From JAFECT01 sp036501825 (GTDB lineage: Bacteria; Pseudomonadota; Alphaproteobacteria; Caulobacterales; Caulobacteraceae): 64,000 nucleotides of DNA. The stretch is taken from contig DASXZP010000026.1 of the NCBI GenBank assembly GCA_036501825.1, forward strand, positions 124,001-188,000, read 5' to 3'. Shown piece by piece: positions 9,058 through 17,965 of the stretch. The notes below the pieces were generated by a model. It saw only the letters and a list, made by a program, of their open reading frames with translations, did no database searches and was not told the origin of the DNA. The position numbers and the translations under genes were made by a program. Within the stretch, counting starts at the first letter, position 1. The number at the start of each line of letters is the position of its first letter.

Positions 9058-9336
9058 ATGACGGCCATCCAACCGGCGCGTGAGCGCATTTCGGGAAAGT
9101 TCGCCTACCTCGGCCTGCTGTTCGCGGTCTGCTGGGCGGCGTGCTTTGTGCTCGCCCTTGGGCCCGGCCACGAAGGCTTCGGCCTGTTCGCGATGGCCGG
9201 CGCCCTGGGGAGCGCGGTGTTCCCGTGGTGTTTGGGCGGAGCGGTCGCGTTCATCTTCGGCCGCAAGGGCCGGCCGGCGGCGCTGGCGATCTGCCTGCTG
9301 GCGGTCGCCGCGCTCTGGATCGTGCCCAGACTCTGA
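9058..9336 (+). CDS. Small hypothetical membrane protein (92 aa)
   Basis: The product has three hydrophobic segments (about residues 14-34, 42-64 and 72-90). The ATG is preceded by GGAGGGGCC, a reasonable ribosome-binding site. No family is recognised. It is transcribed divergently from the response regulator gene and ends eight bases before the convergent CoA-transferase subunit gene. Confidence 0.6.
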   Translation: MTAIQPARERISGKFAYLGLLFAVCWAACFVLALGPGHEGFGLFAMAGALGSAVFPWCLGGAVAFIFGRKGRPAALAICLLAVAALWIVPRL

Positions 9337-9344
9337 GCGATCGC

Positions 9345-10004
9345 TTAGGAAACGGCCTTCAGCGCTTCCGCCACGGTGAAGTTGGCCTCGGTCTTGGCCT
9401 TCACCTCGTCCATGCCCACGCCATCGGCGAGTTCGATCAGTTCGAGCCCCGCGTTCGGCTTCACGTCGAAGACCGCCAGATCGGTGATGATCATGTTCAC
9501 CACTCCCGCGCCGGTGAGGGGCAGGGTGCAGCGGTGCAGCAGCTTTGACTGGCCGTGCTTGTTGGCGTGCTCCATGACCACCACCACGCGCTTGACACCG
9601 GCGACCAGGTCCATGGCGCCGCCCATGCCCTTCACCAGCTTGCCGGGGATCATCCAGTTGGCGATGTCGCCGTTCTCGGCCACTTCCATGGCGCCCAGGA
9701 TCGACAGGTCGATGTGGCCGCCGCGGATCATCGCGAAGCTGTCCGCCGACGAGAAGTAGGAGGTCTCGGGGAGTTCGGTGATGGTCTGTTTGCCGGCGTT
9801 GATCAGGTCGGGATCTTCTTCGCCCGCGTAGGGGAAGGGGCCCATGCCCAACATGCCGTTTTCGGATTGGAGGGTCACGTTCACGCCGGCCGGAATGTAG
9901 TTGGCCACCAGGGTCGGGATGCCGATGCCCAGGTTCACGTAGAAGCCGTCCTTCAGTTCGCGCGCCGCGCGCCCGGCGACTTGATCCCTCGACCAGGCCA
10001 TCAC
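9345..10004 (-). CDS. scoB: 3-oxoacid CoA-transferase subunit B
   Basis: This 219-residue subunit carries the catalytic glutamate in LQSENGMLGMGPFP, and family motifs GIGIPTLVANYIP and KGMGGAMDLVAGVKRVVV. With subunit A it transfers CoA from succinyl-CoA to acetoacetate or similar 3-oxo acids, feeding ketone bodies or 3-oxoadipate-type intermediates into central metabolism. The start codon overlaps the stop of the A subunit (ATGA). Substrate choice within the family cannot be read from the sequence. Confidence 0.93.
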   Translation of the reverse strand: MMAWSRDQVAGRAARELKDGFYVNLGIGIPTLVANYIPAGVNVTLQSENGMLGMGPFPYAGEEDPDLINAGKQTITELPETSYFSSADSFAMIRGGHIDLSILGAMEVAENGDIANWMIPGKLVKGMGGAMDLVAGVKRVVVVMEHANKHGQSKLLHRCTLPLTGAGVVNMIITDLAVFDVKPNAGLELIELADGVGMDEVKAKTEANFTVAEALKAVS

Positions 10005-10705
10005 GCGATCTCCCTTTGTCTCACGGTGCGCTGTTCGATGCGCTTCTCGAACACCGATTGAACGATGCGGTCCACGAAGATGCCCGGGGTGTGGATCTTG
10101 TCGGGATCGAGTTCGCCGACCGGCACGATCTCTTCGACCTCGGCCACGGTGACCTTGCCGGCGGTGGCCATCATCGGATTGAAGTTGCGCGCGGTCTTTC
10201 GGAACACGAGGTTGCCGGCGGCGTCACCCTTCCAGGCGCGCACGATCGACAGGTCCGCGACCAGACCGGTCTCCATCACATAGTCGCGCTCGCCGAAGCG
10301 GCGGACTTCCTTGCCCTCGGCCACCTGGGTGCCGACGCCGGTGGCGGTGAAGAAGGCCGGGATGCCGGCCCCGCCCGCGCGTATACGCTCCGCCAGCGTG
10401 CCTTGCGGATTGAACTCGAGTTCCAGCTCGCCGGCGAGGAACTGGCGTTCGAACTCCTTGTTCTCGCCCACGTAGGACGAGATCATCTTCTTGATCTGCT
10501 TGCTCCACAGCAGCAGACCGAGACCGAAGTCATCCACGCCCGCATTGTTGGAGATGACGGTCAGACCTTTGGTCCCGGTATCCCGCAGCGCCAGGATCAG
10601 GTTCTCGGCGATGCCGCAGAGGCCGAACCCGCCGGACATGACGGTCATCCCGTCAAAGGTCAGGCCCTCCAAGGCCGACTTGGCGTCCTGGTAGACTTTT
10701 TTCAT
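10001..10705 (-). CDS. scoA: 3-oxoacid CoA-transferase subunit A
   Basis: This 234-residue alpha subunit contains the glycine-rich CoA-binding segment VMSGGFGLCGIAENLI and the family stretch FNPQGTLAERIRAGGAGIPAFFT. It is encoded upstream of, and overlaps by four bases, the catalytic B subunit, as expected for a heteromeric enzyme. The ATG at 10705 gives the standard length. Confidence 0.93.
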   Translation of the reverse strand: MKKVYQDAKSALEGLTFDGMTVMSGGFGLCGIAENLILALRDTGTKGLTVISNNAGVDDFGLGLLLWSKQIKKMISSYVGENKEFERQFLAGELELEFNPQGTLAERIRAGGAGIPAFFTATGVGTQVAEGKEVRRFGERDYVMETGLVADLSIVRAWKGDAAGNLVFRKTARNFNPMMATAGKVTVAEVEEIVPVGELDPDKIHTPGIFVDRIVQSVFEKRIEQRTVRQREIA

Positions 10706-10915
10706 CCGGGCGGTCCTTGAAGCTGGCCTCTGAAGGCGTGCGGCGCGTTGTGGGTGCGTCGCCCGGCCGTCCTAGGGAAACCCGACCCTGGACACAAGCG
10801 CCGAAGCGGACGACCTATCTTTGGGTCCGCAGAGGTTGAGTCGGACCCAGGAATGGGGTTCCATCGAACTTGATCGATTGGGCCTGTCGAACCTGGCGGT
10901 CAAGGAGCCGAGCGT
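10706..10915. promoter_or_regulatory. Divergent intergenic region
   Basis: 210 bases between the CoA-transferase operon (leftward) and the phosphorelay operon (rightward). It must hold both promoters. The sequence shows no repeat or operator I can defend. Confidence 0.25.
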
Positions 10916-11278
10916 ATGCCGAAAACCGTTTGTGTCATCGAGGACGACGAGTTGGTCCGGGAGCGCATTTCCGACATGCTGCGCGCCAACGGCCACAACG
11001 TCTTCGAGGCGGATTCCGCCGACGCCGGGATCGAGCTGATCCGGACGGAAAAGGCTGATGTCGCGGTGGTGGACATCCTGATGCCCGACCGGGACGGGCT
11101 CGAGGCCATCGGCCAGCTTCGCCGTACGCGACCCGACCTGCGCATCGTGGCCATTTCGGGCGGCGGCCGCGTGGGGCCCCAGGTCTATCTGGACCTCGCC
11201 CGCCAGATCGGCGCCGACGCCAGCCTCGTGAAGCCCGTGGCTGAAGCCGACCTCGAGGCGGCCGTCGCGGGCGCATGA
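10916..11278 (+). CDS. Stand-alone receiver-domain response regulator
   Basis: This 120-residue CheY-like protein has an acidic cluster (EDDE at 9-12), phospho-acceptor Asp53 in VAVVDILMPDRDG, a Ser in AISGGG at the Thr/Ser switch position, and Lys in ASLVKPVAEAD. There is no output domain. It is the first of four overlapping genes; its stop lies inside the start of the hybrid kinase gene (ATGA). It probably passes or buffers phosphate within the relay. Confidence 0.88.
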   Translation: MPKTVCVIEDDELVRERISDMLRANGHNVFEADSADAGIELIRTEKADVAVVDILMPDRDGLEAIGQLRRTRPDLRIVAISGGGRVGPQVYLDLARQIGADASLVKPVAEADLEAAVAGA

Positions 11279-13776
11279 GCCTGCCCGCCGAGGCGCGGCG
11301 GCAACGCAGCGACCGGCTCGCGGTCGCGCTGCTGACCTTTGGTCTGGCGTTTCTTCTGACCGCCTCGGCCTGGTGGGTTTCCACCGAGCTTGGCCGTGCG
11401 CGGGCGCTGCGGGAGTCGATCCACAACAGCTATCAGCAGCTCATCGAAATCCAGAAGGCCTTCTCCCTCGTTCAGGACGCGGAGACCGGCACCCGCGGCT
11501 ACGTCATTTCCGGCCGCGACGAATTCCTGGGACCGTACACGCGCGCGGTGGCGGCGCTGCCGGCGGCCAACGCGCGCTTGGAAAAGCTGTTCGCCGGCGA
11601 GCCGGATCAGCTGCGGCTGGTGCATCTGTACGAGGATCTGTCGCGCCAGAAGCTTGCCCTGCTCGCCAACGGCATCGAGACGCGCCGCATCGAAGGCCTG
11701 GCCGGCGTCGAACGTGACGCGGCGCGCAGCCAGGGCACATCCCCCGGCCGCGTCGTCATGGACCACATCCGCGCGGTGGTCACCCAGCTCACCAACAATG
11801 AAGAACGTGAGATCCAGAGTTCGCTGACGCGCGACCGGGCTCGGACCACGCGCACCGAACTGATCGTGCTTACCCTGTTCGGGTCGCTGTTCCTGGGAGC
11901 GGCGGCGGCGATCGTGCTGGCGCGGCGCTATCTTGCGGCGCGCGGGCATCTGGTGCGAGCGGCGGAAGCCGAGGCGCGGCGGCAGCGGGCGCTGGTTGAC
12001 GCCGCGATGGACGGCATCTTCGTGCTGAACAGCGCCGGGCGTATCGACCGCGCCAACCCTGCCTCGGCGCGCATTTTCCACAGCAAGCCCGGCGAGCTCG
12101 CCGGTGCGCGGATGAGCGAACTGATCGACGAATCCGCGCTCACCGAGATCGAGACCCAGCGCAAGGCCGGCGCCGACGCGATCCGCCTGGAGACCATCGG
12201 CAAGCGGCGCGACGGGTCGACCTTCACCGCCGAACTGTCCATCGCCGGCATGGGCGAGGCGGCGGCGCGCGACTACGTGGTGTTCGTGCGCGACATCTCC
12301 GCCCGGCGCGAGCTTGAGCAACTGAAGGAGGAGTTCGTTTCCACCGTCAGCCACGAACTGAGAACGCCGCTGACCTCGATCGCCGGATCGCTCGGCCTGA
12401 TCGTGGGCCAGGCGGCGGGCCCGGTGCCCGACAAGGCCATGCGCCTGATCGCCATCGCCCAGGCCAACAGCCAGCGCCTGGTGCGCCTGATCAACGACGT
12501 GCTCGACGTCGAAAAGCTCGACGCGGGCAAGCTGCCGTTCCAGTTCATGCCGCTCGATCTCGCCTCGATCGCGCAACGCGCCATCGACGGCGTGCAAGGC
12601 TATGCCGATCAGTTGCACGTGAACCTGCGCCTGGCCCTGGCCGAACCCACGCCGGTGCGCGGCGACACCGACCGGCTGGTGCAGGTGGTGACCAACCTTT
12701 TGTCCAACGCGGCGAAGTTCTCGCCGGAAGGCGGCACGGTCACCGTGCTGGTGACGCGCGAGGGCGAACAGGCCGTGCTCACCGTCTCGGACAAGGGCCC
12801 CGGCGTGCCGGAGGCTTTCCGTGATCGCATCTTTTCGCGCTTCGCCCAGGCGGATTCGTCGGACGCGCGCGGCAAGAGCGGGACGGGGCTGGGGCTCTAC
12901 ATCGCCAAAGAGATCGCCGAGCGGCACGGCGGGCGGCTGTGGTTCGAGTCGCCCGAGGGCGGCGGAACCTCGTTCCACCTCGGCCTGCCGCTGCAGACCG
13001 ACGCGTCGGGGCCGGGCCTGCGCGATCGCGTGCTGCTGGTCGAGGACGAGCCGGCGGCGGCGGCGTTGTTGATGACCATTCTCGAAAGCGACGGCTTCAA
13101 AGTCGACGCGGCCGCCACGCTGAAGGATGCACGCAAGGCGATGGAGGATCCGGGCAAGTTCGGCGCGGTGGTGCTCGACCTGCGTCTGCCCGACGGCGAT
13201 GGCCTCGACCTCGCGCGCGACCTGCGATCGCGGCCGGAGACGCGCGGCATTCCCATCATCGTGGTCAGCGCCGACGCGGCGCGCGGCAAGGATCCGGCGG
13301 TGCGGATGCTCGACGTGGCCGACTGGATGGAGAAGCCGGTCGATCCCGATCGTCTGGCCGATCTGGTGCGCCGCGCCATCGGACCGGTCGGCGAAAACGC
13401 GCCGCGTATCCTGCACATCGACGACGACCGCGACATCCGCGAGCTGGTGGCCCAGGCCTTGGCGAGCGTGGGCGAGGTGATCTCGGTCGAGGGCCTGGTC
13501 CAGGCGCGCGCCTCGCTGAAGGAGCGCCGGCCCGACGTGGTGGTGCTGGACCTGGAGCTTCGCGACGGCCCGGGTCTGGATTTCCTGGAGGATCTGAACG
13601 CCGGACCTGGAACGCCGATACCCGTCGTCGTGTTCTCCGCTCAGGACACGGGCGACCTCGGAGGGTCGGTGGCGGCGGTTCTGGTGAAATCGAAGACGTC
13701 GCTGACCGGCCTGGCGGGGGCCGTACGCAGCCTTGTCCGTCCGGCCCTGGGCGTAAAGACCGGGACCGCCGAATGA
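11275..13776 (+). CDS. CHASE3-PAS hybrid sensor histidine kinase with two receiver domains
   Basis: The 833-residue product has TM1 at about 19-40 and a periplasmic four-helix CHASE3-type domain (about 40-190; LVQDAETGTRGYVISG is diagnostic). TM2 follows at about 197-220, then a PAS domain (about 232-345). HisKA carries His at about 360 in STVSHELRTPLTSIAGS, followed by HATPase (N-box NLLSNAAKFSPEG, KSGTGLGLYI). Two C-terminal receivers follow: one with VVLDLRLPDG (about 585-700) and one with VVLDLELRDG (about 706-825). This kinase can autophosphorylate and pass phosphate to its own receivers. It overlaps the genes on both sides by four bases. The signal is unknown. Confidence 0.92.
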   Translation: MSLPAEARRQRSDRLAVALLTFGLAFLLTASAWWVSTELGRARALRESIHNSYQQLIEIQKAFSLVQDAETGTRGYVISGRDEFLGPYTRAVAALPAANARLEKLFAGEPDQLRLVHLYEDLSRQKLALLANGIETRRIEGLAGVERDAARSQGTSPGRVVMDHIRAVVTQLTNNEEREIQSSLTRDRARTTRTELIVLTLFGSLFLGAAAAIVLARRYLAARGHLVRAAEAEARRQRALVDAAMDGIFVLNSAGRIDRANPASARIFHSKPGELAGARMSELIDESALTEIETQRKAGADAIRLETIGKRRDGSTFTAELSIAGMGEAAARDYVVFVRDISARRELEQLKEEFVSTVSHELRTPLTSIAGSLGLIVGQAAGPVPDKAMRLIAIAQANSQRLVRLINDVLDVEKLDAGKLPFQFMPLDLASIAQRAIDGVQGYADQLHVNLRLALAEPTPVRGDTDRLVQVVTNLLSNAAKFSPEGGTVTVLVTREGEQAVLTVSDKGPGVPEAFRDRIFSRFAQADSSDARGKSGTGLGLYIAKEIAERHGGRLWFESPEGGGTSFHLGLPLQTDASGPGLRDRVLLVEDEPAAAALLMTILESDGFKVDAAATLKDARKAMEDPGKFGAVVLDLRLPDGDGLDLARDLRSRPETRGIPIIVVSADAARGKDPAVRMLDVADWMEKPVDPDRLADLVRRAIGPVGENAPRILHIDDDRDIRELVAQALASVGEVISVEGLVQARASLKERRPDVVVLDLELRDGPGLDFLEDLNAGPGTPIPVVVFSAQDTGDLGGSVAAVLVKSKTSLTGLAGAVRSLVRPALGVKTGTAE

Positions 13777-14165
13777 ATCGCATGCTCTCCATCCTCTACG
13801 TTGACGATGAGCCCGATATCCGCGAGGTGGCGTCCATCGCCTTCGGCCTCGACGGCGGAATCAGCATCCGCACTGCCGCTTCCGGCCGCGAAGCGCTCGA
13901 TGCGCTGGCCGAGCCCGGCTACCGCCCTGACGTGATCATGCTGGACGTGATGATGCCGCAGCTGGACGGCCCGGGCACCCTCGCCGAAATCCGCAAGCGA
14001 CCGGAGGTCGCGAAAACGCCGGTGATCTTCATCACCGCCCGCGCCCAGGCGCAGGAAACCGCCGGCTACCTGAAGCTCGGCGCCATCGGCGTCATTACCA
14101 AGCCGTTCGATCCCATGATGCTCCCGGTCGAAGTCCGGGCCATGGTGGTGAGGGCGGGCGCATGA
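13773..14165 (+). CDS. Receiver-domain response regulator
   Basis: This 130-residue single receiver has the DDE acidic pocket at 11-13, phospho-acceptor Asp58 in VIMLDVMMPQLDG, Thr in IFITAR, and Lys in VITKPFDP. The frame is open far upstream, but the ATG at 13773 overlaps the kinase stop codon exactly like the other joints in this operon. No output domain. Confidence 0.88.
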   Translation: MNRMLSILYVDDEPDIREVASIAFGLDGGISIRTAASGREALDALAEPGYRPDVIMLDVMMPQLDGPGTLAEIRKRPEVAKTPVIFITARAQAQETAGYLKLGAIGVITKPFDPMMLPVEVRAMVVRAGA

Positions 14166-14467
14166 GCGAAGACCGCATCGCCGATGCGCAAGCAAAGTTC
14201 GCCGCGCTGCGCGAACGCTTCCTGGTGCGGACGGCCGCGGACCTCAAGGCCATCGAGGCCGCGTTGGCCAACCCCGCGACCCTTGATGCCGCCAGCATGC
14301 GCTCGCTGGTGCACCGCCTGTCCGGCGCCGCGGGCACCTTCGGCTTCCCCAAGCTCAGCGAAGCGGCCGGCGCTGCGGACGATGCCTTGATGGGCCTTGG
14401 CGGCGAGGTCGACCCGGCGCTCGACAGCCTTCACCGGGAATTGCGCGCGACCCTGCGACGGCGCTAG
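14162..14467 (+). CDS. Hpt-domain phosphotransfer protein
   Basis: This 101-residue helical protein carries the Hpt signature LVHRLSGAAGTFGF, with phospho-acceptor His51. It would shuttle phosphate between the receivers of the relay. It is the last gene of the four-gene operon and starts inside the stop of the receiver gene before it. Confidence 0.88.
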   Translation: MSEDRIADAQAKFAALRERFLVRTAADLKAIEAALANPATLDAASMRSLVHRLSGAAGTFGFPKLSEAAGAADDALMGLGGEVDPALDSLHRELRATLRRR

Positions 14468-14474
14468 GCGCCGT
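14458..14474 (+). terminator. Weak hairpin across the stop codon of the Hpt gene
   Basis: ACGGCGC and GCGCCGT form a perfect 7-bp stem around a TAG loop that is the stop codon of the phosphotransfer gene. No T-run follows, so it may be only a partial or Rho-assisted stop. Confidence 0.3.
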
Positions 14475-14541
14475 ACGCTGCAAAGCGCTGGCGCGACCTT
14501 TCCCCCGAGCTATCCTGGGTCCCAGGCCGAGGGGACTTGTC

Positions 14542-15132
14542 ATGGACGCGGGACCGGACATCGAGACGCCGCACAAACATCATCACACCGGGAGCCGGTG
14601 GCTCGACATTGCGCTGGGCGTCATCGCCATTTCCATCTCGCTGTTTTCGGCCGCGCTGGCCGTACAGAACGGCAAGGCGATGGACCGCATGGTCGAGGCC
14701 AACAGCTGGCCGGACGTGATCGCGACCTATCAGCCGGGGGACGCCGAGGGTCACGCGCTCTATAAACTATCCCTCCAGAACAACGGCGTCGGGCCGGCGC
14801 GGGTGAAGACGCTGAACATTTCCTACAAGGGGCGCCCCGTCGCGAGCCTGCACGACCTGATCACCCAGGTCGCTCAGGATGCCGGCGGCGTGCAGCTGCG
14901 CCGCGTCGGCGAGAGCGGCGCTTACCGCGTCATTCCCGCGCGCCAGAGCGTCGACATTCTCATCGTGCAGGAACCCTTCAGTTCGCCCGAGATGGTGCAG
15001 GCCTTCCTCAAGGCGGCGCCCAAGATCGACACCTCGGTCTGCTACTGCTCGATCTTCAACGAGTGCTGGACGAGCGGAGACGACGAGCCCAAGCCGGTGA
15101 AGGTGTGCCGCGGAAAGGGCCTCATCCCGTAG
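14542..15132 (+). CDS. Hypothetical single-pass membrane protein (196 aa)
   Basis: The N-terminus is His-rich (PHKHHHTGSRW), then a transmembrane helix at about residues 25-45 and an outward domain of about 150 residues with immunoglobulin-like strand character (YKLSLQNNGVGPARVKTLNI). Cysteines cluster near the end (VCYCSIFNECW). No family is recognised. The ATG at 14542 follows GAGGGGACTTGTC. It stands apart from the phosphorelay operon by 74 bases and converges on folD. Confidence 0.65.
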   Translation: MDAGPDIETPHKHHHTGSRWLDIALGVIAISISLFSAALAVQNGKAMDRMVEANSWPDVIATYQPGDAEGHALYKLSLQNNGVGPARVKTLNISYKGRPVASLHDLITQVAQDAGGVQLRRVGESGAYRVIPARQSVDILIVQEPFSSPEMVQAFLKAAPKIDTSVCYCSIFNECWTSGDDEPKPVKVCRGKGLIP

Positions 15133-15136
15133 CGGT

Positions 15137-16054
15137 CTAAGCCGGAAGCGCCGGCTCCAGCCCCGCCGAGCGGCACGCCGCGGTGTAGGTGTTCATCAAC
15201 AGGCACGCGATAGTCATCGGGCCCACGCCGCCCGGCACCGGCGTGATGGCGCCGGCGACCTTCGACGCTTCTTCGAAGGCCACGTCGCCCACGACGCGGG
15301 TCTTGCCTTCGGCGGCCTTGGCCGGGTCGCGCGAGGGCAGGCGGTTGATGCCGACGTCGATGACCGTGGCGCCGGGTTTCACCCAGTCGCCCTTGACCAT
15401 TTCCGCGCGCCCAACGGCGGCGACCAGGATGTCCGCCTCGCGGCAGACCGCAGGCAGATCACGCGTGCGCGAGTGCGCGATGGTCACCGTACAGTTCTCG
15501 CCCAGCAGCAACTGCGCCATCGGCTTGCCCACGATGTTCGAGCGCCCGACGACGACCGCGCGCATGCCCGACAGGTCGCCGTGCAGGTCCTTGAGCATCA
15601 TCAGACAGCCGAGCGGCGTGCACGGAACCAGCGCCGGCTGTCCGGTCGACAGGCGCCCGACGTTGACCACGTGGAAGCCGTCCACGTCCTTGTCCGGATC
15701 GATGGCGGCGAGCACCGCGGCGGAGTCGATCTGCGCCGGCAGCGGCATCTGCACCAGAATGCCGTGGATGCCGGGATCGGCGTTCAGCTCCTCGACCAGA
15801 GCCAGCAGTTCGGCCTGGGTGGTGGTGTCCGGCAGGGCGTGGGTATCCGAGCGCATGCCCGCTTCACGGGTTTGCTCGCCCTTGTTGCGGACATAGATCT
15901 GGCTGGCCGGATCCTCGCCCACGATGACCACCGCAAGGCCGGGCGTGATCCCGCGCTGGCCCTTCAGGGTCGAGACTGCGCGGCCGACGCGTTCGCGCAA
16001 GCGCTGGGCGAAGGCTTTGCCGTCGATGACTTGGGCGGAGGAGGAATCTGACAT
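15137..16054 (-). CDS. folD: Bifunctional methylenetetrahydrofolate dehydrogenase/cyclohydrolase
   Basis: This 305-residue enzyme interconverts 5,10-methylene-THF, 5,10-methenyl-THF and 10-formyl-THF using NADP. Visible motifs are SQIYVRNKGEQTREAG (with the catalytic YxxxK), ILVQMPLPAQID, and the nucleotide-binding VVVGRSNIVGKPMAQLL, with PVPGGVGPMTIACLL at the end. Length is normal. The gene is monocistronic and convergent with the hypothetical membrane protein. Confidence 0.95.
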   Translation of the reverse strand: MSDSSSAQVIDGKAFAQRLRERVGRAVSTLKGQRGITPGLAVVIVGEDPASQIYVRNKGEQTREAGMRSDTHALPDTTTQAELLALVEELNADPGIHGILVQMPLPAQIDSAAVLAAIDPDKDVDGFHVVNVGRLSTGQPALVPCTPLGCLMMLKDLHGDLSGMRAVVVGRSNIVGKPMAQLLLGENCTVTIAHSRTRDLPAVCREADILVAAVGRAEMVKGDWVKPGATVIDVGINRLPSRDPAKAAEGKTRVVGDVAFEEASKVAGAITPVPGGVGPMTIACLLMNTYTAACRSAGLEPALPA

Positions 16055-16111
16055 GCGCGGCCATATAGCGGGCCAAGGGCCCCGGTGGAAGGCCGATACA
16101 GGGCAGGTGGA

Positions 16112-16411
16112 TCAAACGATCGGTTTATTCAGGCGGCGATATATAATGTTTCGGATGATCAATGAGGCGCACAGCCCGAGGACAATCACCGTGGAGCTGA
16201 TGACGGCGATCACGTAGGCGTCGGGCGGCGTAGGCTTGTGGTAGTGATCCAGAGGCGCCGCCAAACACTGAAAGACGGTCACGCAAATGTTGACCGCTGC
16301 GAGGGTGAGTTCGTCAGGCCGGCTTTTGCGGGAAATCTGCGCGACAGCGAACCAAACCGTGGTGAATGCAGCACCTACAGCGATCCACACATGAGGCCAG
16401 AGGTCCGACAC
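16112..16411 (-). CDS. Small hypothetical membrane protein (99 aa)
   Basis: Three hydrophobic segments (about 8-26, 38-55 and 66-88) are encoded from a GTG at 16411. The base composition is less GC-rich than the neighbours, which may mean recent acquisition. It is wedged between folD and hutH on the same strand, ten bases after hutH ends. I recognise no family, and no clear ribosome-binding site supports the start. Confidence 0.5.
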   Translation of the reverse strand: MSDLWPHVWIAVGAAFTTVWFAVAQISRKSRPDELTLAAVNICVTVFQCLAAPLDHYHKPTPPDAYVIAVISSTVIVLGLCASLIIRNIIYRRLNKPIV

Positions 16412-16420
16412 GAGCGATTT

Positions 16421-17965
16421 CTAACTCGCGCTACCAGAGGGGAGTAAATCACCCGTAAGCGCGCGCAGTCTACCCGAGCGCACCAACGCCGTCGCCGCGG
16501 CGATATCTGGCGCGAAATAGTGGTCGCGTTCGTAGCCGGGGGCGGCCTCACGGACGGCCTCGTGGGCCTGGACGAGGGCGGCGGAACTTCTTAACGGGCG
16601 GTGGAAGTCGAGGCCCTGGGCGGCGGCGAGCAGTTCGATGGCAACCACGGCCGAGGCGTTCTCCGCCATCTCGGTCAGGCGCAGCGCGCCGTGCGTGGCC
16701 ATGGAGACGTGGTCTTCCTGGTTGGCGGAAGTGGGGACCGTGTCGACGCTGGCCGGATGCGAGCGTTGCTTGTTTTCGGAGACCAGCGCGGCGGCCGTCA
16801 CCTGGGCGATCATGAAGCCGGAGTTGAGGCCCGATTCACGCACCAGGAAAGCGGGCAGGCCGCTCATCTTCGGGTCGACCAGCACCGCCGTGCGGCGTTC
16901 GGAGATGTTGCCGATCTCGCAGAGCACCAGCGCGAGCTGATCCGCCGCCAGCGCCACCGGTTCGGCGTGGAAGTTGCCGCCGGAGAGCACGTCGCCTTGT
17001 TCCGCGAAGACCAGTGGGTTGTCGGTGACGCCGGAAGCTTCGATTTCCAGCGTCTTGGCGGCGGCGCGGAGCACGTCCAGCGCGGCGCCCATGACCTGCG
17101 GCTGGCAGCGGAAGGAATAGGGGTCCTGGACGCGCGGGTCGTCCTCGCGGTGCGATTCGCGGATGGCGCTGTCCGACATCAGCGTTTTCAGCGTGGCGGC
17201 GACTTCGATTTGGCCGGGCTGGCCGCGCAAGGCGTGGATGCGCGGATCGAACGGCGTGTCGGAGCCCTTGAGCGCTTCGGTGGACATGGCGCCGGCGACG
17301 ATGGCGGCGGCGAACACCTCTTCGGTGGCGAACAGGCCGGTGAGCGCGAGCGCGGTCGAGACTTGGGTGCCATTCAGCAGCGCCAAGCCCTCCTTCGGGC
17401 CGAGCGTCAATGGTTCGAGGCCGCCGCGCGTCAGCGCCTCGGCGGCGGGGAGGATTTCGCCGTGCACCCGCGCCTCGCCGACGCCGATCAACACCGCCGA
17501 CAGATGCGCCAGCGGCGCGAGGTCGCCGGACGCGCCGACCGATCCCTTCGACGGGATGCAGGGATAGATTTCAGCGTCCAACAGGGCCTTCAACGCGAGC
17601 AGGGTCTCGCGGCGGATGCCGGAGGCGCCGCGGGACAGGGACGCGATCTTCAGCACCAGAATCAGGCGCACCACCGCGTCGGGCAGCAGGGCGCCGACGC
17701 CGCAGGCGTGGCTGAGCACGAGATTGCGCTGCAGCGCTTCGAGGTCGCCCGGCGGAATCTGAGTGTTGGCGAGCAGGCCGAAGCCGGTGTTCACGCCGTA
17801 GACGACATCGCCGGACGCAACGATCTTGGCGATGGTCGCCGCGCCCGCGTCCACCGCGGTCAGCGCTTCGGGCGCTATCTCAAGGCGTACAGGCGCCGCC
17901 AGAACGCCGCGCAACTGGGCGAGCGTCAGGTGACCTTTGCCGACGGTCAGAGTCTGCATGGTCAC
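16421..17965 (-). CDS. hutH: Histidine ammonia-lyase
   Basis: This 514-residue enzyme deaminates L-histidine to urocanate. The Ala145-Ser146-Gly147 triplet in GSVGASGDLAPLAHLS cyclises to the MIO electrophile. Other motifs present are YGVNTGFG and QEDHVSM. The start overlaps the end of hutU by four bases (ATGA), so hutU and hutH are translationally coupled. Confidence 0.96.
   Translation of the reverse strand: MTMQTLTVGKGHLTLAQLRGVLAAPVRLEIAPEALTAVDAGAATIAKIVASGDVVYGVNTGFGLLANTQIPPGDLEALQRNLVLSHACGVGALLPDAVVRLILVLKIASLSRGASGIRRETLLALKALLDAEIYPCIPSKGSVGASGDLAPLAHLSAVLIGVGEARVHGEILPAAEALTRGGLEPLTLGPKEGLALLNGTQVSTALALTGLFATEEVFAAAIVAGAMSTEALKGSDTPFDPRIHALRGQPGQIEVAATLKTLMSDSAIRESHREDDPRVQDPYSFRCQPQVMGAALDVLRAAAKTLEIEASGVTDNPLVFAEQGDVLSGGNFHAEPVALAADQLALVLCEIGNISERRTAVLVDPKMSGLPAFLVRESGLNSGFMIAQVTAAALVSENKQRSHPASVDTVPTSANQEDHVSMATHGALRLTEMAENASAVVAIELLAAAQGLDFHRPLRSSAALVQAHEAVREAAPGYERDHYFAPDIAAATALVRSGRLRALTGDLLPSGSAS

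Noticed and set aside
10917..10936. CGAAAACCGTTTG near the start of the first receiver gene, resembling the regulon half-site
   Set aside because: It is a single imperfect copy inside the coding start, without a partner 20 bp away.
11185..13416. Long reverse-strand frame of about 743 codons opposite the hybrid kinase
   Set aside because: It has no domain motifs; the kinase on the forward strand explains the region fully.
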